Shown here: positions 32,791 through 44,670 of the stretch, one piece after another | Numbering within the stretch: position 1 is the stretch's first letter | Layout: every line of letters begins with the position of its first letter | Assembly: GCA_036971475.1 (NCBI GenBank) | Contig: JBAIZL010000003.1 | Coordinates: forward strand, 56,643,342 to 56,707,341 | DNA from: Prosapia bicincta | Lineage: Eukaryota; Arthropoda; Insecta; Hemiptera; Cercopidae | Direction: 5' to 3' | DNA length: 64,000 bases | Program-made: the position numbers and the translations under genes | The notes under the pieces: generated by a model | Told to the model about the DNA's origin: nothing | Databases searched by the model: none | The model's input: only the letters and a program-made list of their open reading frames with translations

Positions 32791-33334
32791 ATTTTCCAAA
32801 ATAGTTACTATATTGCTTCAACAGCCTAAAAAATTATTTTAAATAAGAAAATGATGTAAATTATGTAATATTAAAAATACTAAACAGGATAGATACAAAT
32901 AAGAATACATTTTTTAAACTGTTAAACAACACACTTTTATTTTGAAATGATCTGAAAATGATAAAATACTATTTTGGTTCTAATAAAGAACACTGAAATA
33001 TTTTGTAACTAAAACTAAAAGTGTGAGGCTGTTTTAGTTTGTATAAATTGCTTCTTATTTGAATATCAAGTTTTGGTTGTTTTCCAGGTAAGAAAAGTCA
33101 TTGGGCAAACTTAATCAATACCATTATACAAACTATAACTTGATATAAAATTTGTATTTGTTTCTATAATTTATAGAAAACATTGTTCATTATAAGAAAT
33201 GCACAGATATTCTAAATTAAAACCACAAAATATTTACAATATTACATAAACTGCATTTTTGTTAATAATAACAATTATTTTAATAGTATAAATACATGAT
33301 ATAAATTCATTGTTAACCTGTTTGTTTGTGTTAG

Positions 33335-33643
33335 GGGGTGTGAAGTTGGGCGCCTCCCTGTGGTGCACCCTGGGTAACGCTAAACGTTCAACAAAATGTT
33401 TTCTATCAATACATATGAAGGTAATTATACTATATTTAAAATATGTCTTGACTATAATATTTTTATATCTTTGCTATTTCACACACACACACAATTGTTT
33501 AATAAATAAATAAATTCCTGTTTTTAGATACTTACTTCCTTTTCATCAAGACCACTGCCATCTAATAAACCACCAGCATTAGCGACCAGAACCACCAACA
33601 CCTAAATCATCACCACCAATTGCAAACTAAGTCTTTCAACCAG
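33335..33643 (+). pseudogene. Second copy of the cysteine-peptide exons 2 and 3
   Basis: Exon 2 copy 33,335-33,420 and exon 3 copy 33,528-33,643 keep all four splice dinucleotides, the reading phase and the stop codon. Exon 2 differs from the first copy at five of 86 bases; changes are one silent, Leu to Phe, Ile to Leu, the first base of the exon, and TGT to CGT that turns the second cysteine into arginine. Exon 1 is absent because the duplication breakpoint (about 32,790) lies just 3' of its position. Without a leader exon it is probably not expressed as a secreted peptide. Confidence 0.4.
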
Positions 33644-34415
33644 GTGAATTTATTTTTCCATTTCAAGTTTTTAAAAGTACATATTAGTCTCGCAAGAAAC
33701 AAGATTAGTTTAATTTACAGATTCGGCTAATATAATGTAGAATATTAAAAACATTTTATCTCAACTGTAGAATATTATCTGCATTTTAGCTCTATTTTCC
33801 CTAGAATTGTTATTATGCTGTTAGTACACAGGTTTCGAAAGGTTTTCAATAATCAATTGATTTATTATGTTTTTTCCAAATAAATTATAAATATGTAGAG
33901 TCATGGTTAAATATAGAGTCAAAGATATTTATTTTAATATTGCAACATTTTTTGTTTCAATATTAAAAAGTGGGTTTATTTTAAACTAGGGCTGAATACT
34001 TATAAATATAATATTGGTAATAATAATTCTGGGTATTTGACTACTAATAGTTGCAAGGATATCAATTTTTTTATTTTTACCTTATAAAAAAGTATTTAGA
34101 AGAAAATTGCTAATAATATAAGAAGATTAAACATTAAAACAGTTCCTGTACTTTGTCTAATCACATTCGTTCCGTCATTATCTCCACAGATAGGTAACAT
34201 ATTACCACGTTAAATTTATAACTATTATTTATATAGAAAAAATATATTGTGTTGATAGCATTTTATGCATTGTAAGAATATTATTTATGTGTTACTGAAT
34301 TGCACTATTCATATCATTATAACAAACTCATAAGATATGATTCTCACTTTAGCTATTGTTGGTAACTATTGTGAAAGTTTTAGGTGTCTTAGATCAAAGT
34401 TTGATACAAAGTTTT
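33644..34415. repeat. Duplicated noncoding segment
   Basis: Partner of 19,171-19,945. No gene recognised. Confidence 0.7.
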
Positions 34416-34417
34416 AA

Positions 34418-34538
34418 ACACTTACACTTTTAAATGTTTTAAACTTGCCTGTAGTAGCACTTATTTTGCTTGTTGAGGACGGTCGTTTCGGGAGATGTGT
34501 CACTTTGTCAACACAGACCGTAACTTTGAGGTAAAAAT
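34418..34538. mobile_element. PLE-c terminal fragment inserted in the duplication
   Basis: Family-c terminus (CTTGCCTGTAGTAGCACTTA, GTTGAGGACGGTCGTTTCGG, GAGATGTGTCACTTTGTCAA) present only in this copy of the duplicated segment, so it arrived after the duplication. Only one orientation is present. Confidence 0.65.
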
Positions 34539-34554
34539 TATTAATAAATTGAAT

Positions 34555-34925
34555 TTTATTTCATATATTGGTATTCTTGATTTTTATAGTCCATTACGTT
34601 CGGTGAAACTTTATTAATCACTTTAATATTAGTTCATGTCTATCCGAACTTAAAATTTTGTAAATTTGAAAACACTTACTGAGGCAGAACGTTTTCATGG
34701 CGAACTTCATCAGTGCCTTCTGCTTGGAGTTGTTATGTTAAGTGGTGATGGTTTTAAAGGCAGGTTTTCGATAGAATCAAAGAGTATAATGTACAAGGTT
34801 TTGTCAACAAAAAAGGACTACGTCCCAACACACTAGAACAATATGAAATTTACAAACACACAAAAAAACAAAGTATAAACATATTAAACAATTAATCCCA
34901 ACACAAATCATACATACTCTTTGAT
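34555..34925. mobile_element. PLE-b rearranged terminus with hammerhead remnant
   Basis: Partner of 20,080-20,420. The minus-strand hammerhead remnant (34,682-34,718) has stem I AGGCA/UGCCU, against AGACA/UGUCU elsewhere: both strands changed and pairing is kept. CUGAUGA, the AACGUU palindrome and C are intact, but stem II is shortened and does not close. Confidence 0.6.
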
Positions 34926-34929
34926 ACTA

Positions 34930-35697
34930 TATTAAAAAAGTACTTAACTAAGTGAATACGTAATTGCTTACTTGCTGATGCATTTCAAAACATTTGTTCC
35001 TTTTACACAGCTAACCTTCTACTGGTGACATCGGTTAGGTATAAAAAATGGATTCATGAGTGTAGGATGGGGTGGCTTATTTTGGTTGTGTGTCATGTAA
35101 TGGAAAAGGCTGTTGGCTTCAAAATGTGCGTGATCATTTAATATGTTCTCTTTATCTGTTGAGTTGTGTTTTTATATCTTGTGTTTTTCTAAGGTTATTA
35201 GTTTTTTATTTTGTTTTAATGTGTGTAAAATATTTAAATTAGTATGTATATCCGTGTGTGTGTTGAGTGTTTCTTAGGTGTTTTGCGTAGCTGGATTTTG
35301 GGTTTGTTTGTTCTCTTTGGGTAATGTGTTCTTCGAAGCGTGTATAGAATGACCTGCTGGTTTGGCCGATGTAATAGTTGGGTCAATCGTTAGAAGTTAA
35401 TTTGTAAATACCTGATAGTTTGTATTTGTCAGTTTGTTTTTGAAAAGGTTGTATGTGCTGTCTTAAAGTGTTTCTTGTTTTGTAGAATATTTGGTCATAG
35501 AGTTTTTTTTAATGTGGAGGTTATTTTGTGTGTGTTTTTGCTGTGGCACGTGAGGGATATGTATTTGTTGTTTTTTGTGTGGTTTGTCTGCGTGGCCATT
35601 TGATGGTGTTCATGTCTAATTTTTTTTTTCTGAGTATGTTATCTATGAGTGTGTGTTGGTAGCCGTTTTGTTGAGCAAAGTATTTTATGGTATTACT
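34930..35697 (-). pseudogene. PLE-d nuclease relic, duplicated copy
   Basis: Partner of 20,440-21,200. Keeps the terminus and degenerate GIY-YIG region and ends at the breakpoint near 35,697. The nuclease here retains a YYIGQT-type YIG strand, where the first copy has YICQT. Confidence 0.7.
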
Positions 35698-35828
35698 TCT
35701 AATTACTTCATAGAACCTTGTAGTTTTGTAGAATACAAACGTATCCTTATTACCATTGTTATGTTTGATAATGTTCTTTTATAAATATCAATATGATTGA
35801 AATTATAAAAACATTTTCCAGGTGACAG

Positions 35829-35925
35829 ATGCAGACGTCGGGAACAGGCTTCGGAAAGGAAAACATGCGACAACTTCTGGAACCGGAAAATCATATTTTA
35901 TAAATGACCGAAAATGGATTTGAAA
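35829..35925 (+). other. Exon-like cassette 2 (partner 48,597-48,681)
   Basis: Acceptor-like GTGACAG (or CCAG six bases earlier) and donor GTAGGC. One frame reads ADVGNRLRKGKHATTSGTGK then SYFINDRKWI and stop. The partner at 48,597-48,681 has the same frame with a single three-base deletion and donor GTAAGT. Higher GC than the flanks. No known domain. Confidence 0.35.
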
Positions 35926-35984
35926 GGTAGGCTTTATACTATTTGCAGTTTTGTCTTTTATTATATCATCCTGACGGGGGATTT

Positions 35985-36445
35985 TTACAGGCAAGTACAG
36001 TTGTGCCTCCGTATCCGCGGTATGCTGTCACGCTGAGAATTGGAGAATAGTTAATGTTCAACCGTTCGTAAATCGTAAACAGCCATCTCTGATCCATGTC
36101 ATGTGTCCATGACACGGGAAGAATTTGGAGAAGGTTTCTGGATGCTAAAAAGGTTTGAAAGAACAAATAATGGATTTCGGCCCACTTATGGAACGTGGAA
36201 TTAAAGTCATCAGAAAGAGTTCGGATGCTATGTAGCCTCTTCTGCAAGTCTTCAGCGAAATAAAAAAAAACAATCTCCTATCACAATGTTTTTTCAAGTA
36301 GAAAAAAAGGCCAGTTATCGTCAGCATCACTAAACGTAAGAGACCCTTCTTTTTCGAGCACAGAGTCTTTTCCACTTTCAGATGAAGTTGTATCTGAGTA
36401 AAACTTTCTTGTTTTCAACTTCAACTTAAAACTTCTTTTCGTACG
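35985..36445 (-). pseudogene. Unknown protein-coding remnant
   Basis: Minus-strand sequence with coding character. From 36,440 it reads TRKFYSDTTSSESGKDSVLE, KEGSLTFSDADDNWPFFLLE and KTL then two adjacent stops, and goes on as FYFAEDLQKRLHSIRTLSDD, FNSTFHKWAEIHYLFFQTFL, ILPVSWTHDMDQRWLFTIYE and RGYGGTTVLACKNPP. The serine and acidic first part and the aromatic-rich second part do not match a family I recognise. It may be an exon of a host gene or an element protein. Stops make it inactive as one frame. Confidence 0.35.
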
Positions 36446-36860
36446 TAGTATTTTTTTAAAGGGTAAATTGTGAAGTCCACCATTTCACACATACATACTC
36501 TCTGTACAGCTCTATTAAATAGGTTCTCAAAGTCAAATAATTGCCTTTGCGTTTGATAACAAACATTTGTTGTTGGTAGCTACAAGGGGAATGGCGTACT
36601 GTACACTACGTGAGGGTAAGTACAAACAGCAATCCCTATGGCTCTTCTGTACAAAACAATACTCGGTATACTATCTTTATAGTAAAGTGACTTACACCAC
36701 TAAAGCTTTCAGTGGCTCATTTGGTATAAGGAACAGTTTGTGTTGAATATTTGGAGAGATATCACTACAAGTCCCTACAGAAATAAATTGATATAAGGGC
36801 AGGTTTGTAAATTATACATGTTTAAAGTGATTAAAACAATGCCTGATTTTACATTTACAG

Positions 36861-37059
36861 GTTTCCATGATACAAGGATTTCTTAAATACACTGTTGTGT
36901 ACGAGGAAAAATACTCCACGGGCCGGTCAGTGCTGTCAACTCATAAACTTAGAATTTTCGCCACTGCGCCAACTTACCCGTGTGACAACTGTCTTGTCTC
37001 CCCTACGTTTAGGTTCTGCAACAATAATAAGGCCATTATGGTTACAAAATCAGATAAGG
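36861..37059 (+). other. Candidate coding exon of unknown gene
   Basis: Acceptor ACATTTACAG and donor GTGAGT (37,060). The whole block is open in the frame VSMIQGFLKYTVVYEEKYST, GRSVLSTHKLRIFATAPTYP, CDNCLVSPTFRFCNNNKAIM and VTKSDK, with GC clearly above the flanks and a CXXC. It leaves in phase 1. The first 15 or so bases and the acceptor match 51,945-51,962, so at least the 5' edge is in a repeat. No homology recognised. Confidence 0.35.
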
Positions 37060-38100
37060 GTGAGTTCCTATCATTATTTATAAAGTAATGCTTATTGCGG
37101 ACATGGTGGGGGTTTATGTGATACATCACACTTTGTCTGGTTCTACTTTTTGTAAATGAAAAAAATATAGAGTAAGTCTAATTGCGAAATATCGAGGTTT
37201 ATGTTGGGTTTCAGCATTGTTTATAGGGCCCGCCTAAATGTTGTGGGTTGTACAAGTTGCATCAGGACGATTTGCCCTTAAGGTTTATAGTGTGTAATAT
37301 ATATATATATATACACCTGCGAACCCTTATGAAAGTTATTTAAGGCTTGTCTAATACCTTAAACTTATATTAGGGATGGTTGGCGGCTTAGATCTAAAGC
37401 TGATAGCATTTTGGACCCCAATGAGTATTATATATATATCACCCCCTGATGCGACATCTTTATTCAATAACAAAAGAACTCACTAAGTTTTTTCATTTTA
37501 TACTCATTTATACCCATTTATACTCATTATCACTAAGTTTTCAATTTTTCCTAATTTGTAATGTAAAATAATAAATTAAATAAATGTTTTTTTTCAATAT
37601 ACTATGTTTTTAAAACTGACTAAAAAGTAGAAAATAGGTTTTCTTGGCCCTCCTACAATTTTCTTAATAGCATAATGTCTTCAGGAGTAGTTAAAGTCAA
37701 ATCGGTTCACGCTTACAGGGAAAGCCACTGAACCTCTACAACACCCGGCTCTTGGCTGTCCTTTTCTGTTATGTAAGATTCAAGATATAGTAACTTAGAT
37801 CTTAGTAACGAAATAAGAAGGATAAGGGGTAAGTAAGCGATGCGTCAACATGCACCCAGACAGTTTCTCCAACTTACCTCCTCACGCTGTCTTAGGTTGG
37901 AACTAATCTCGCTCTATAACAAAGTAAGTAAAAGTATGAAACAGCGGCTTGTTTTGTATCTTGATAAAAGGAAAATGAAGTGGTTTGTGCTTCAAGACTT
38001 AGAAGTTAGAGCAATGCTGTTATAAAATGATACGGTACTTGTAGTAACAAATTGTTAATTAACTTTTTGTAAAACAAACAATCCCAAACACTCACGAAAC
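37060..38100. other. No recognisable gene
   Basis: Mostly AT-rich with short TA runs near 37,300 and 37,430. A plus-strand open frame at 37,840-38,025 has no motif that I recognise. Confidence 0.4.
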
Positions 38101-38139
38101 AACTAAGAATCTAGGTCTCAGATTACGTCCGCACTGTTG

Positions 38140-39720
38140 TGTTACGTGGGGAAATACATCACCGAGCGGTGTAAAGAATGCTTTATGCAGTACAAAGTCG
38201 GAAATTACTCGATCTCTATACTCAAAAACTGTTAATTATAAATTTAAAAAATGGAAAACAATAAATAAAAATATAATTTTCTTCATTCATTTGTTATATA
38301 GGAAATTTTGTTCTGTTAAATATTTGCAGAGATATGACTTTTAATAAACTTTGCAAGTGGAACCTGAAAATGTCTGGCTGTTTTTATCAATGTATGTTTC
38401 ACAACTTGTTTCTTTAATGATTTTTCACTTCTAGGTTTGCACGATTCTAGGTTAGCCTTATTTAAAACAGCCGTAACTGCGCCATATTTAACCCAACAAG
38501 ATGTTTCCTATACGAAACGAAGAAAAAGTCTGTGTTTTTATCAGCCGATTTTGGTTAAAAGAAAACCTGCATCGCCGTGTGGCCTGTAGACATCTTTCTA
38601 AAATTTTAATTTCACCAGATACCTTCCCAGGAATATACTCAACAATTGGAAAGTTTCATAGCGATCGGATCAGTGGTTTAGTAATGCATAAGGCTCATAC
38701 ACACATTCATTTCAATATAGAAGGTTACAATTAATGTAAATAAATTAAAATACCCTGTGCGTTAAAACAGCTGCTCTACAATATAGCCTAAAGCTTATGT
38801 TTTATGAAATCATATGTTAGGTCTATCATTAATTTTAAGGCAAATGGGACTAAACAAAATTATTGTATACCTTGCTCATTTGGTAAAAGTTTTTCTCCCA
38901 CGTAAATCTTTAATGAATTCATTAAAATAATTAATAAAATAATATTTAAAAAATACTTTACCAAAATCAATCGTCATCCATTACAAGTTTTAAAAATGTA
39001 TTTTAATTTGGGTGAATGAATAAAAAGTATTTTATTAACGATTGAAATTTGTAAAAGATACGTATAAGAGAGTGATTTAATAGGAAAAATTGAAAAAAGA
39101 TATTTCTGCTACTAACGGTATTTACTAAATATCTTAAATATCTAACTTGAAATGTTTACATTTTAAAACTAAAATCATACTACCATTTTACATGGTTTAA
39201 TAAGAGATTTACACCCGTCTTTTTTATTTTTGGAAAGTTTTAAATGTTAGGATTGATTATCCATGATTTGGAAACTTCACTTGGGGGGAGGGGGAAAGGG
39301 GCTCCATGGTTTTTATCAACAATCCGGATATGTCTATGTTTCTCGAAATATTTGTCATATTTATTCTTCTTAATTTGTTTCCATATGCAAGATTTACAGT
39401 GAAGCCGCATAAATATACAACGCAATAAATTTACCTACCTAAATATAAAACAAACCATTCATGTTGTCACACTCATTGCCAACGTAATAACTTATGTTAG
39501 TAATCAAAAGGAAGAATGCCGAGACGGCCACAGACAACTGGAGTGACGAATTCTTATCGCTGGGATCTAGACTTTGAACAACAATAGAATCAGCTGTTTA
39601 TTTGACTAGTGCGTTTATTAGCTTGCATGTTATATTTTCTTATTAGATTGAAGCTTTGGTGAATGCGTTGGTATTTTGACATTTTGTGTGAAGGTTTTCA
39701 GATTAAAAGTAAGTGTAATT
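38140..39720. repeat. Mosaic of dispersed duplicated segments
   Basis: 38,150-38,360 resembles 51,440-51,660, 38,420-38,600 resembles 51,950-52,110, 39,000-39,110 resembles 60,640-60,720, and 39,440-39,720 resembles 55,110-55,390. The open frame at 38,501-38,734 lies within this repeated DNA. The repeat carries a small exon-like block at 39,515 reading MPRRPQTTGVTNSYRWDLDF. Confidence 0.6.
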
Positions 39721-40322
39721 AGTTTCTTATATTAATTATCTTTGAGGTTTCCTCTATTGTTTTGTAAAATTGTTTTTATCAAACCAAAGATTTTACAATA
39801 GTTATATAGAAGCAGATTTAAATTACACAAATAATTTTATTAAGCCGTAATCACATTTATGTAGCCTAAGTCTTTATAAAATTATATGTATGTTGTAGAA
39901 ATGATAATGTATTTGATAAGTATTATTTGATATTATTTCTATTCCTTACAAAGCATGCCTAGCAAATACTTTATATGTGCTTTAAGGTAGTGTGAGGTTA
40001 TATTTTCCAAGTTACCAATAATTGTAAATATCATAACACGTGTGCAAAGTATGTTTAGAGCAATGTAAGTTACAACTGTACTGTTCCGTTAAAAATATCG
40101 GTTTTAATTTCTGCTTACATTTAACTGTAGAATCTTTAAACTGAATTTAAATCTCTCGTATTCTCAAAGCGGTTTGTATATATTAATGACAAAAACTAAG
40201 TTATTCTTGTAACCCAAATAACTTGCTTAAAAAAATTTGATTTCTTGTTGCGAAAATTCTTAAAATAAATAATTCTGAAAAACTATAAGTATAAATTAAT
40301 CTAATACTAAGTAATTAAACAC

Positions 40323-40417
40323 TTAAACAATTGTTTATGACTATCCGAACTTTGAATTTAGTAAATTTGTTAAATTTACTAAATTCAAAGTTCGGATAGT
40401 CATAAACTATTGTTTAA
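40323..40417. mobile_element. Palindromic PLE-b terminus pair
   Basis: Arms of 46 bases (40,323-40,368 and 40,372-40,417) are reverse complements with one mismatch around GTT. The arm sequence is the extreme family-b end (TATGACTATCCGAACTTTG). The following 40 bases match the outer extension found at 20,080-20,120 in reverse orientation. All of the interior, including the hammerhead, is gone. Confidence 0.8.
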
Positions 40418-40559
40418 ATGACTAATAAGATTCAACGAACGTAATGGACTATAAAATTCAATAAAATTAAGTGTTTAAAGTTCTTGCGGTTTTGCCTCTT
40501 ACCTAAATGAGCACACATAATTAGGTTAGGCCTGTATTCTACTTATATAATTCTTGATA

Positions 40560-40645
40560 TTAAAGTCGCTTGATGTAATCATTCTTGAATTCACTGATTA
40601 AACTAATTTAAAAATACTTAACTAAGTGAATTCGTAATTGGTTAC
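40560..40645. mobile_element. PLE-d terminus bordering the minisatellite
   Basis: Same sequence as 16,890-16,975 (TTGATGTAATCATTCTTGAA, ACTTAACTAAGTGAATTCG). It runs without a break into the first monomer. Confidence 0.75.
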
Positions 40646-43463
40646 TTGCTGATGCGTTTCAAAACATTCAATACGCAATTGCTTACTTGCTGACGCGTTT
40701 CAAAACTTCAATACGAAATTGCTTACTGCTGACGCGTTTCAAAATATTCAATACGCAGTTGCTTACTTGCTGTCGCGTTTCAAAATATTCAATACACAAT
40801 TGCTTACTTGCTGACACGTTTCAAAATATTCAATACGCAATTGCTTACTTGCTGACGCGTTTCAAAATATTCAATACGCAATTGCTTACTTGCTGACGCA
40901 TTTCAAAATATTCAATACCCAATTGCTTACTTGCTGACGCGTTTCAAAATATTCAATACGCAATTGCTTACTTGCTGACGCGTTTCAAAATATTCAATAC
41001 GCAATTGCTTACATGCTGACGCGTTTCAAAATATTCAATACGAAATTGCTAACTTGCTGACGCGTTTCAAAATATTCAATACGCAATTGCTTACTTGCTG
41101 ACGCGTTTTAAAACTTCAATACGCAAATGGTTACTTGCTGTCGCGTTTAAAATATTCAATACGCAATTGCTTACTTGCTGACGCGTTTCAAAATATTCAA
41201 TACGCAATTGCTTACTGGCTGACGCGTTTCATAATATTCAATAGTCTACGCAATTGCTTACTTGCTGACGCGTTTCAAAATATTCAATACGCAATTGCTT
41301 ACTTGCTGACGCGTTTTAAAACTTCAATACGCAATTGCTTACTTGCTGTCGCGTTTCAAAATATTCAATACCCAATTGCTTACTTGCTGACGCGTTTCAA
41401 AATATTCAATACGCAATTGCTTATTTGCTGACGCGTTTCAAAATATTCAATACGCAATTGCTTACTTGCTGACGCGTTTCAAAATATTCAATACGCAATT
41501 GCTTACTTGCTGACGCGTTGTAAAACTTCAATACGCAATTGCTTACTTGCTTGCCGCGTTTCAAAATATTCAATACGCAATTGCTTACTTGCTGACGCGT
41601 TTCAAAATATTCAATACGCCATTGCTTACTTGCTGACGCGTTTAAAAATATTCAATACGCAATTGCTTACTTGCTGACGCGTTTCAAAATATTCAATACG
41701 CAATTGCTTACTTGCTGACGCGTTTCAAAATATTCAATACGCCATTGCTTACTTACTGACACGTTTCGAAATATTCAATACGCAATTGCTTACTTGCTGA
41801 TGCGTTTCAAAATATTCAATACGCAATTGCTTACTTGCTGACGCGTTTCAAAATATTCAATACGCAATTGCTTACTTGCTGACGCGTTGTAAAACTTCAA
41901 TACGCAATTGCTTACTTGCTTGCCGCGTTTCAAAATATTCAATACGCAATTGCTTACTTGCTGACGCGTTTCAAAATATTCAATACGCCATTGCTTACTT
42001 GCTGACGCGTTTAAAAATATTCAATACGCAATTGCTTACTTGCTAACGCGTTTCAAAATATTCAATACGCAGTTGCTTACTTGCTGTCGCGTTTCAAAAT
42101 ATTCAATACACAATTGCTTACTTGCTGACACGTTTCAAAATATTCAATACGCAATTGCTTACTTGCTGACGCGTTTCAAAATATTCAATACGCAATTGCT
42201 TACTTGCTGACGCATTTCAAAATATTCAATACCCAATTGCTTACTTGCTGACGCGTTTCAAAATATTCAATACGCAATTGCTTACTTGCTGACGCGTTTA
42301 AAAATATTCAATACGCAATTGCTTACATGCTGACGCGTTTCAAAATATTCAATACGAAATTGCTAACTTGCTGACGCGTTTCAAAATATTCAATACGCAA
42401 TTGCTTACTTGCTGACGCGTTTTAAAACTTCAATACGCAAATGGTTACTTGCTGTCGCGTTTAAAATATTCAATACGCAATTGCTTACTTGCTGACGCGT
42501 TTCAAAATATTCAATACGCAATTGCTTACTGGCTGACGCGTTTCATAATATTCAATAGTCTACGCAATTGCTTACTTGCTGACGCGTTTCAAAATATTCA
42601 ATACGCAATTGCTTACTTGCTGACGCGTTTTAAAACTTCAATACGCAATTGCTTACTTGCTGTCGCGTTTCAAAATATTCAATACCCAATTGCTTACTTG
42701 CTGACGCGTTTCAAAATATTCAATACGCAATTGCTTATTTGCTGACGCGTTTCAAAATATTCAATACGCAATTGCTTACTTGCTGACGCGTTTCAAAATA
42801 TTCAATACGCAATTGCTTACTTGCTGACGCGTTGTAAAACTTCAATACGCAATTGCTTACTTGCTTGCCGCGTTTCAAAATATTCAATACGCAATTGCTT
42901 ACTTGCTGACGCGTTTCAAAATATTCAATACGCCATTGCTTACTTGCTGACGCGTTTAAAAATATTCAATACGCAATTGCTTACTTGCTGACGCGTTTCA
43001 AAATATTCAATACGCAATTGCTTACTTGCTGACGCGTTTCAAAATATTCAATACGCCATTGCTTACTTACTGACACGTTTCGAAATATTCAATACGCAAT
43101 TGCTTACTTGCTGACGCGTTTCAAAATATTCAATACGCAATTGCTTACTTGCTGACGCGTTTCAAAATATTCAATACGCAATTGCTTACTTGCTGACGCG
43201 TTTCAAAATATTCAATACGCAATAGCTTACTTGCTGACGCGTTTAAAAATATTCAATACGCAATTGCTTACTTGCTGACACGTTTCAAAATATTCAATAC
43301 GCCATTGCTTACTTGCTGACGCGTTTAAAAATATTCAATACGCAATTGCTTACTTGCTGACGCGTTTCAAAATATTCAATATGCAATAGCTTACTTGCTG
43401 ACGCGTTTAAAAATATTCAATACGCAATTGCTTACTTGCTGACGCGTTTCAAAATATTCAAAA
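40645..43463. repeat. 41-bp minisatellite, about 69 monomers, with 1,314-bp higher-order repeat
   Basis: Monomer, in two parts: TTGCTGACGCGTTTCAAAAT followed by ATTCAATACGCAATTGCTTAC. Variants of 40-45 bp occur (for example TTGTAAAACTTC and an insertion of GTCT). Two blocks, from about 40,740 and from about 42,054, carry the same order of variant monomers at a constant offset of 1,314 bp, and a smaller 368-bp offset repeats within the first. The array follows a PLE-d terminus and its right edge (43,465-43,520) is again PLE-d sequence (GGGTTAGCTTCGTA). Open frames across it are by-products of the repeat. Confidence 0.95.
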
Positions 43464-43524
43464 CACTCAACGGGTAGAGGGTTAGCTTCGTATTAGGAAC
43501 GAATGTATTCTCTTGGTCAAGTAT

Positions 43525-44170
43525 TTATTAAATTAGTCTTGATATTAGTTATAAAGTTTTCTTTATTGATTTTAATAACACAAAGATTTTACATTTACAT
43601 AATAAATCAAAGAATATTTAAATAGGGTTATGCTTAAATACAAATTTGAGAAATTTTATCCGAAAAAACGTGCTTAAAAAAGTAAAATGAACACAAATTC
43701 CATAGGTTTTGTTGGAAGTAAAACATTTTTTTTTTTTTTTTTGAAATGTTTGCTATGTGTTTATGTTATAAGTGTTTGTTTGTATAACATTATGGAAATT
43801 TCGTAAAATTAAAATGATCAAAAACATGTGAGTAAATGGACAATTCAATGCTAAAATCCTAATGGGTATTTTTCGTAAAATAGAAATATTGTTATTTACA
43901 AAGGGTAAATCTAGTGAGAGAGCAATGAGGCCTATAAGTTGCTGTAATGCCAGAGACAACATAGTGAACATAAACTTATGTAGAAGAGGCTTATAGAGGC
44001 GAACATAAAATGTTATTATTAAAATTTGCAGTGTAAACTGATGGTGAGCCAAGCAGAGGATGACTTGAGAAAGCACCCCAGAGCCCCTCAGGGCTCCTTA
44101 GAGCCCCCTGCAACGGGCAGTGCGCAAATGTGAGTTGATGGGTTGCTTATGTTTGCTATAATGAATGAGT
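43525..44170. repeat. Duplicated segment (partner 50,170-50,580) with exon-like cassette 1
   Basis: 43,800-44,030 aligns with 50,165-50,370. The cassette (44,032-44,129; TTTGCAG before, GTGAGTTG after) has the frame VSQAEDDLRKHPRAPQGSLE then PPATGSAQM, open throughout. Confidence 0.55.
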
Positions 44171-44670
44171 AGTTGGGTATTTGGTTGCATTGTGTTCTGC
44201 TATGTAAAGGTTTTTAATGAAAAGACACAACTAGGTCAGTAAGTTTTAATCTAAGGTTGGAGTTTTATTATGAAAAAATGTTTTGTTTGTTACGCCCGCT
44301 TTTCCCTTGTAACACAATAGCTCTAGATTCTAGGCTATACCATGAGACTATAAAATTCCATATTAGGGAGTTTTGTAGGAAATGCTTTAAAAGTAGCCAA
44401 AAATAAAAATGATAGAATAACGCGTTGTATAAAAATGCATATAAAATACACAGAAAGGAAATTTGGATTTAAAGATTGTAAACAACTGAAAAGTGCTTAC
44501 CTTAACTATAATACGCCCACACTCGGCGAGTAAGCTTAAGCGTTTTGCTTTGCGTTGCCAATCTGCAGCAATGGCCCACGTTATGCTTGCCGAGCGCACT
44601 TGCCTCAGGATTAGTGGCGAGTGGTGTTAGCGCTCTGTGGGGATTAACTTTGTGTTTCCTGAACATAGAT

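Noticed and set aside
41135..42745. Two identical 98-codon frames rich in NCLLADAFQNIQYAIAY
   Set aside because: They are translations of the 41-bp minisatellite; identity comes from the 1,314-bp higher-order repeat, not from protein selection.
40645..43463. CRISPR array
   Set aside because: Repeats are directly adjacent without unique spacers and lie in eukaryotic DNA within a transposon end; it is a minisatellite.
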